Shown here: positions 1 through 9,100 of the stretch, piece by piece | Layout of the letters: each line of letters opens with the position of its first letter | How positions within the stretch are numbered: the stretch's first letter is position 1 | Origin: Dolomedes plantarius | Lineage: Eukaryota; Arthropoda; Arachnida; Araneae; Dolomedidae | Assembly: GCA_907164885.2 (NCBI GenBank) | Contig: OU015501.1 | Location: 59,677,619 to 59,741,618 of the forward strand | DNA: 64,000 nt | Reading direction: 5' to 3' | Notes under the pieces: generated by a model | Told to the model about the DNA's origin: nothing | Seen by the model: only the letters and a program-made list of their open reading frames with translations | The model's database searches: none | Position numbers and translations under genes: made by a program

Positions 1-28
1 TTCCTAATTTTGAAAATGTGGTTTTCAG

Positions 29-166
29 GCAATTTTTATGATTCCCACTAAACCTCCTCCTTCCTTCCGTGATCCTGATAGGTGGTCGCAAGAGTTTATA
101 GATTTTGTATCTAGATGTTTAGTTAAAAATCCTGATGAAAGAGCTACAGCATCTGAATTGCTACAA
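29..166 (+). CDS. hpo: hpo exon: C-terminal kinase lobe (subdomains X-XI)
   Basis: The exon begins after the acceptor AG at 27-28 and ends before the donor GTAAGT at 167. It has 46 codons, phase 0 at both ends, and starts AIFMIPTKPPPSF. FVSRCLVKNPDERATASELL is the conserved kinase subdomain XI with its invariant Arg. The stop-free reading past 166 to 253 is intron read-through, not coding sequence. Confidence 0.95.
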
Positions 167-3100
167 GTAAGTTCAATGCTTCATGTAAATATCTTGAGAA
201 AACGTGTTCTTGCCTTGTTTCTTTTACTACCTGCTTTTCTGCTGAATATTTAGCATTTTGTTACACTGAAAACATATTCAATATATTGCAGCACTTCTTA
301 AACTTTTTTTCATTCATGACTACTTTTTATCAAGAGTTTTTCGTGACCCCAGGAAATAGGGATATAAAGATAAATATTTTCTTCTAAATAATTTATTTCT
401 TTGCTAAACAATATACATATGAAAATATACATATTTGGTAACAATATACATATTAGATATGTCTTAGATACTCGCTGCGGGTGACAAGAATTAAATTTAT
501 GTATGAGAATAAAATTTCTGCGACCCCATTTGGGGTTGCAACCCACAATATAAGAAGCACTGATCTATTGTATTTCAAGACTTTATGAGCATTTTCTCCC
601 TTCCAACTGAGCTATATGTATTTGTTAACTTATACAGCTTGCTATCAAATCTGTAAGTGTATTATGAATCATTTTATATATATATATTTATTTATTTATT
701 TTAATTTTGTGCATTTGGTTTCATGTATATTTTTCTTTGATACAGATTCTTCATTCTAAACTTTCTGCACATATATATATATATTGTATAGAGTGCTTTT
801 TTTTGTTGTCATTGTACAACAGAATTTTTTGGACAAAGGGCATGTTGTCTAGAAATTTTCAGATGAAGGATAGACAGTAGGGCGGAGCGTAAAAAAAAAG
901 TTTTCGATTTCGTTTTTGCCCTAGTGTGGAAAAGTTGTGTACTAGTGGGTAGGTCACGTATGCAAAATTTTAGGAAAAACAAAAAATATCTTCCGTCTCC
1001 ATTTCGACCGTGATTTTAGCAGATTTTTACCATACAGTTAAAAATGTGTATTTCCATTGTTTTCTATTCAACTCGGCATTTTGTTCTTAAATAAAATACA
1101 GAGGTAATTCGAAACTTAATAAAGAAAGGAAGCAGCTGACATACTGTGTGCAGAAAGGTAAAGAAATATATTGGCATGAAAACATTGTCAACAACAACTT
1201 TAGAAGACTCACGGAACCTTCGTGAAAGACTCACAAAAATTGTTCGACATTTCTTCATGTAAGTGTGTTTCTTTTAACAAATGTTCTTGCCCAAAGCATA
1301 ATAGGATCCCTGAAATGGAAAGAATTTTTCTTATAAACCAACGGGCACTTAGGGAAATTTCCATAGACGCAGTTGACTTAAAAGAAACTGAAAGCTGAGG
1401 AAACGAGCCGATAGGAAGCAGAAAGAGACAGAAGCAGTAAGTCTTAAAATAAACATTTCGCCATCTGTTACTCTACCTAGGTTCATATTTCCTGATCTAG
1501 ATTCTGACGTGGATGCACATAACTCCGATAGTGATACAGATTACTTGAAGCCTTCCCCATCCACATCCAGGATGACTCAATCTGAAGGGAAAAAGACGTC
1601 ACGATCAAGCCGATACCCAGCAGTAGTTATAGCTTGAGACAGAACCGGAGTTTCAGATCGGGCTGGAGCCATCATTGCAAGCGTTGTTTTGGAAGACTTG
1701 GAGATGATTACCGAAACAGACACTTGAAATGTAATTGATAGACATAAACTAAGAATAGAGAGGGAAAAAATTCAGACAGAATATCAGCAAGGAAATGAAA
1801 GACAGCTGAAACCACTGAAGTGACTTAATTTTGATGGAAGGAAGGCCAAAATTCTAATGCAAGAGAGCGTAGGAGGAAAGATGTACCAGAAAACAGTGCT
1901 GGAAGAACATGTTACAAAGATTAAGGAACCTGGAAGCAAGTACCTTGGACACATAGCACTAACCTCATCACCAGCTTTGAGTATTTCTCAAATGATGCTG
2001 CAATTCATGGAGAATAAGAATATTGACATTCATCAACTAGCAGCAATGGGGTGCAATGGAACAGTCGTTAATACTGGCTATAAAATCGGCGTGATTCGCC
2101 TTTCTGGGGAAGCCATTGTGAAACCCTTGCACTGGTTTATCTGCCAGTTACACGCAAATGAGTTGCCACTTCGACATGTAGTGCAGCATTTGGATGGGGG
2201 AACGAGTGGCCCTAATGCATTTTCTGGTCCTACTGGGAAAGCATTGGCAAATTGTAAAAACCTTCCAGTTGTGAGATTTGGAGACATTTCGAGCAAATTT
2301 CCGAAAATCGACATAAAGTATCTTAGCACACACAAGCGATAGCTTTGGGATATTTGTCAAGCTGTCACAAATCGAAACTGCTCATCAAGTTTGTCACAAA
2401 AGCACCCTGGGAAAATGTCTCATGCACGTTGGCTAACAACTGCAAATGGAATAAAGCGTTCATACATTAAATCGTCAGAGACTTCAAACCAACTTCAAAC
2501 TCTGGCAGAGTTCATCATGAAAGTGTACCTACCTATGTGGTTTACAGTCAAATTAAATCCATATTGCACATATGGTTCACGAAATTTGGAAGACAATAAA
2601 CGTCTCACACTATCTTAAAAACGATTTAAAGACTGTGGTCGATCCCATTATCCAGAGAAATGGCTATTTCGGCCACCCGGAAGCAATAATCTTGTCAATG
2701 ATCACAGACGACAGATAGTCCATTTGAGAACTTGGACTACGTAGTATTTTACGAGCAAGAAAGGAAAAAAGGAAGGAATCGGACACTACAACATTCCGTC
2801 ACTCAACTTCGAGCCAGTTTCATATTTAAACCTTATTGATTGGCAGAAATGTAATTTGATGGAACCCCCAATTGACAGAAGAAATTTGAATTGAGAAATT
2901 TGATTTCCAGTGGAGAGTCTGTAGCTCAACACCTGGGATGCCTAAAAATTCCTTGTCACACCCAAAGTGTTGAACGTTTCGTGAAACTAGTAACAGAGGT
3001 TTCTGCGGCTGTGTGTGGGGAAAATAAGCGTAACGGTTTAGTTAGAACCCGAACAGAGTCGAGAAAAGCTATGCCATCATTTGAAACCAAATGTGAGTAC

Positions 3101-6100
3101 CGAGTAAAACCAAAATAACTGCGAGGAGTTAAGTGCCAGTATGGTTGGCTGGATGGTTGGCACGGGTGGAACTCGCAATGCAGCCACCTCCCCGTGGTGA
3201 GTTCTGGGTTTTTTTCTGAATTTTATTTCAGAAAAAGCGAAAAGCTGAATACAAAACAATGGAAATACACATTTTTAACTGTATGGTAAAAATCTGCTAA
3301 AAATCATGGTCGAAATGGAGACGGAAGATATTTTTTGTTTTTCCCAAAACTTTGCATACCTGACCTACCCACCAGTACCCAACTTTTCCGCACTAGCAAA
3401 AAAACAAAATCGAAAACTTTTTTTTTACGCTCCGCCCTAATAGACAGCGTAGTTCAACCTAAGAGAAAAATGCCTAGAGTAAACTTTGGTATACCTATCA
3501 TATCTTCACTTTATCAGAATCTTTTCATACCTGCCTTTTACAGTTGAGTATTTTGACTATGCTTATAATTGTAAATTTAAGGAAGCAAAAATATTGATCC
3601 CCGTTGCAAGTGAAGTGTCTGCTCTTGATTTCATAAAAATATTTTTTCATTTAAATAAAAAAATCATCATTTGGCAAATTATTGCCTTGTTCATTTCATG
3701 TTTTTATGACTCAAGCTGGTTTAAAACATGTCTCTAGCATAGACTTTGAAACATTCTTTTTATAAGTTTCAATTAGTAGTCCTTTATTTGTGACATTTTG
3801 TTGATTGTAGTACAGAAACTGAATATTAAATAAGATTTTTATTGATTTTGAGGGGAATTTGTTGGAAGCAGTAACATCTTTTAAAAGTTTTTTTTGGGAG
3901 AAATTAAAAAGATAAATAGAACATTTCTGCATTTTGTAATTTATATTGTTTTATTTATAGGCTGTATTTGATTAAAGTAACTTTTTTTCCCCTTTTTATA
4001 GCATGAATATATCAGAAATGCCAAACCTGTGACAATCCTGCAACCATTAATTGCTGAAGCTAGAGAAATACAAGAAAATGAAACATATATTTATCGTAAT
4101 AGAATCAACAACATAGACTTTGTAGGTGTTTTAAAATTAAAATTTAAAGTGATAATTTTTGAGTGTTTAGTGACTTATTCTTTGACTGTTTTCTTTTTCT
4201 CATGTAGGATGATGATGAAGTGGATTCAAGGACAATGGTAGAATTCATGCAAGATTCCGGTACATTAGTTCCAAGCAATAATGAATCTGGTGAAAACAAT
4301 ACAATGATTGCTCATAGTGATACAAATACTCTTGTAGCTGATAGTAGTGATATTGAATCTGATCTTGGGACTCTCGTAATTAACAGTGATGGAGAAGATG
4401 AAGATTCTACCATGAAAAGTTAGTTATCTTCCATAATATAGCTGATTATATTTTGGAGGTCTGCATCAAATTAATTTGTGTCACTATTTCTTATTTTCCA
4501 GGGCATGATACAGCACCAGGTGAAAAGAAGGAAAATTACCGTCCATTTTTTCTGGCACATTTTGATGAGAAAGAGAAAGAGAAGAAAAGAGAGCAATATA
4601 TATATAGAAATGACTTGTGTTTAAACAATGTCTCTAGTTCTGCCCCTGTGCCACCTCCCCATACGGGAACGCCTCACCCTAATCATTTTCAGCAAAATTC
4701 TGAGAAGTCAAATTCTCAAACCAAACTTCCTCAAACTCCTGAAAGACGGTTTTCAAATCATCTTCAGAGACAACTTAATCAGATTAGTAATGTTGGTCCT
4801 CCCTCTGCTTTACATGAGCAAGCCAAATTTCAGTGTTCTTTTACTGAAGGCGAATTTAATTTTGTAAGTATATAGCTTTAAGAGTATGTCTGTTCGATAA
4901 TCACTATGAATACTTTAGAACAAGCACTTTATTTAAATACGAATTACTTACGACACGATACAATTTTGAAATGAAAGCGGAACTGTTTTTACATTTTTCT
5001 GATGTGGAGTTGAGAGGCAGTTCTTCTGCATAGGCAAACGAATTTACATTAATCAAGGAGTTTGCCTCAACATATCCTCCCACCTTGCAATTTGATGGAA
5101 ACATAAAACAATAAAAATTGCAAAAAATAATCAGAGGTCCAATCTAGTGGGTATTTTTATACGTCGTCCGGTTCTAGTTCGAATGTCTGGAGCAACAGAA
5201 GGAGCGGGAACTGGACCATCATCAGTTGGTTTGGTTGATCCCTAGGGAATCTCCACAACGGCTGGAATGTTGTCTTTTAACAGGTCAAAAAATTGGATTT
5301 CTGGACTTCTAATTTCTAGGGAATAAATTCGCTGGAAAGGTCTAATTTTTTCTCCTTCAGCTGTCTTTATTCTGGCAACTCTTGAATGCCCGTCTGCGCC
5401 AGGGAAAATTTCAACTATTAGACCCAGCGGCCAGTTCATACATTTTCCCGGGGATTCCAAAATAACTACATCACCTACTTGCAAGGTATCTTCCCGACTT
5501 CGTCCTCGATGCACAAGCATGGCTAAATATTCGTTGCGGAATCTCATTCGTAAATCATTTCGAAGTTTTTGAAGGTAACGCAATCTTTTATTTAAGCTGT
5601 TATGATCAATCTCATCTAAATCTGGGACTTCAGCACTCGGAATTCCCTGCATGAAATTTGAAGGTGTTAGCGGTTTCAATCCTTCCGAGTTGTCATCGAT
5701 ATACGTTAGAGGCCTGGAATTTATCGTAGCCTCGCAATCACACAGGATAGTTTCTAGCTCTTCATGCTTAAGAATGGATCTACCCAAAATTCTTCTCAGG
5801 AGCTCTTTCAACATGCGGATCATTCGCTCCCACCAACCGCCCCACCAAGCGGCAGTTGGGGGATTGAAATTCCATCTTATTTTCTTGATGGTAGAAAAAC
5901 TCATAATACGCTTCCAATCCAGATCTTGAAGAGCGTTGTTCGTGCCCACAAAATTAGTGCCATTATCTGTGTAGATAATACTCACTCTTCCTCTTCGCGC
6001 AATAAATCTTCTTAGAGCCATTATAAAAGCTTCGGTGGACAGAGAATTAACTAGTTCTAAATGAACAGCTCTATAAATGGCGCACGTAAAAAGGACAATC

Positions 6101-9100
6101 CATGCCTTTTCACCTGAAAGTAGGAATAAAGGGCCAGCTAAGTCAATTCCTGTTACTTCGAATAAGGCAGCATGTTTTATTCTGTTTCTCGGTAGAGGAG
6201 CTAAAGGAGGTTCCGTGCGTTTAGCTTTAAATCTTTTGCAAATGACACAACAAGAGCAGATTTTCTTCGCTTTTCTCCTAATACCTATTATCCAGTAATT
6301 TTCTCTCAGGTTAGATATCAGAGTTCCAAGGCCAGAGTGTTGTAATTGGCAGTGCTTCTGGTGGATAAGTCGGTGAATAATTGCGTTATCACCTGGTAAC
6401 AATATGGGACATTTGAAGTCTTCATCTTCATCGCCTAGGACTAATTTTGTTCTCACTCTAATGATCCCATCATTATCTTTAAATGTTTGCATTTCTTTAA
6501 GAACTTCAACTCCTTTGCCTTGAAAAGTTTCCCTCTGGATAATAATATTTATTAGATTTTTATATCTCAATAATATTTTCTCGGTATTTAGAACCTCTTC
6601 ATAAACTAGTTCTCCTTTCCTGGCATATTCATTTTTCCGACAATTGTTGATGAAACGCATTATCCATGCGATCATCCTAATAAGTTTTGAGTATTGAGAG
6701 AAGTAGAGTAAACTATCCGTAAAATTAGAGGTCTCTTGAGCTACAACGGTCACCACTAATTTCTTCTTCTCAGAATCCACAAGATCTTCATCAGCACTTG
6801 GGACTTCAGATACAGGCCATTTTACAGGATCTTCTTTCAACCAGTTAGGTCCCTCCCACCATCGACTCTCGAGCAAAGTTTTAGCATTGCAGCCTCTGGA
6901 GGGTAGATCTGCAGGATTCATAGAGCCTGGTACATAGTGCCAATCATCTGGGTTTGTGTAACTTCTGATCTCGGCAACGCGATTTCCAACAAATGTCTTC
7001 CAGCAGTTTTTTCTTTTAATCCAAGTTAGCGCTACAGTTGAATCACTCCAGAAAAAAACTTTGCATCCTTGCAAATTAAGTGAGTCAACTACTTGGTTGT
7101 ATAGGCGAGTTGCAATGAGAGTTCCAAGAAGTTCTAATCGTGGGATAGTAATATCTTTAGTAGGTGCTACTCTTGATTTGCTGGCAACTAACTGCACCGA
7201 AGTTTTTCCCTCATAACATGATCGTATGAAAATACAGACTGCGTAGGATACTTTGCTAGCGTCGCTGAAACAGTGTAGGCTGATTACACAATGCTTAAAG
7301 GGTCCAGTTACAAGTCTTCTGGGTACCGTACAATCTTTTAAAAAGTGCAGATGCTTGAACCAGTCTAGAAATTCTTTTCTCATATCCGGTGGAAGTACTT
7401 CATCCCAACCAAGTTTTTCTTTCCAACTTTTCTGTATTATTAATTTTGGGATTACAGTAGTAGGGCTAGTATAGCCAATAGGGTCAAAAATACTTTGAGC
7501 TAAGGACAACAAAGTTCTTTTGGTAACAGAGCTTTCTGAAAATGTCCTTGTACCCAAATTACATGAGAGTTCATCTATTTGGACGTCCCAAGAAAGTCCC
7601 AGTAATGGAATATATCTTTCATTAGTTTCACATTCTATAACCCCATCCGGAGAAGTTGTCCAACCTCGTAGATCGAATTGGGCTGAAAACGTCAATTGTT
7701 TGGCTTCAGAGATGAAGACTCTAGCCGCTTCCTTCGTTTCTAGACTTAGGACACAGTTATCAATATAAAAGGAGTTCTGGAGCAACTGAGCAGTTTTCTT
7801 CAACTCTTCTGGAGCATGTTCAAGATGATATGTTATTGTTGCTCCTAGTAAAAACGGGCTTGGTGAAGCACCAAAAACAACGCGGCAATGGCGTAAGGTT
7901 ATGATTTCCTCTGTCTTCCGATCTTTCCACCATAAGAACTTGAAATAATCCCTATCATTTGGAGAAAGACTAATTTGCAAAAATGCTTTTCTGATGTCGG
8001 AAGTAATTCCAATTGCATGCTTTCGAAACTGCATCACTAATTTGGGAATTAACTCTATTAAATTTGGGCCTTTTTCTAAACAATTGTTCAAAGAATTACC
8101 CTTTTCATCTCTAGCAGATGCATCGAACACGGGGCGTATTTTTGTAATCATGCTACTACTCTTGAAAACGGGTCGATGTGGTAGGTAATGCCCAATACCA
8201 TCATCTTCCTTGACTAATTCTACGATGCCTAAATCTAGCCATTCTTTGAGAATGTCGTTGTACTCTTCTAAATGACCTGTGCGAACAAGTGTTTTTGTGG
8301 TCGATATGAGGCGTTTCTTAGCAAGTTCCTTATTATTAGTTAATTCAGGATGCCCTTCCTTCCACGGAAGACTAACTTCATATCTGTTATTTTCAATCCG
8401 CTTAATAGTTCTATGAAAGAAATTTAAAGTCTCAGCCTCTATGTCTTGTCTAGATTTAATTTCTGATGGATCTCTAATGCCAATCACATCCAAATCCCAT
8501 AATTCTGTTAAATCCAAGTTGCAAGAGCAACTAATATCATTTAAAGATCTAACAGAACATGCTTGTTTACCTTGGAGAGTCCATCCCAGTTTTGTATTAA
8601 CTGCTACCAAATTATCGTCAATTGGAACTATTGTTCCGGTCAATAAAGAACCCAAGTAATCGGCCCCAATTAACAAGCCTATTTCCGGTGTGTTTTCTCC
8701 CACATCACTTAGTACTATATTTTTCTTCCTCAGAAGAGGGTACACATTAAGATTCGTAACACGGGGTATATTTCCACAAATTTTTGTTTCATCTAAAACG
8801 GAAATACGACATCGAAATTTTGAACATAAGCTTTGCAAAGTAATATCATAGGCATTATGTAACTTTTGTTCAGTTTCACCACCCCCAAATAAACCATGAC
8901 TCAAAGTTTCTTGATTTGATATTTCTAGCCCTAATTTGTCTGCTATATCCTTTCTAATAAAAGATCTTTGAGAACCTGTATCAAACAATATCCGGATAAT
9001 ACCAGATTTTTCCTTACTCGTAATTCTGGCAAGAACAGTCAAAAGAAGAGTTGGTGAATTTTTCCTAGATATCAACACCTCAGCATTTGGATTTTCATTC

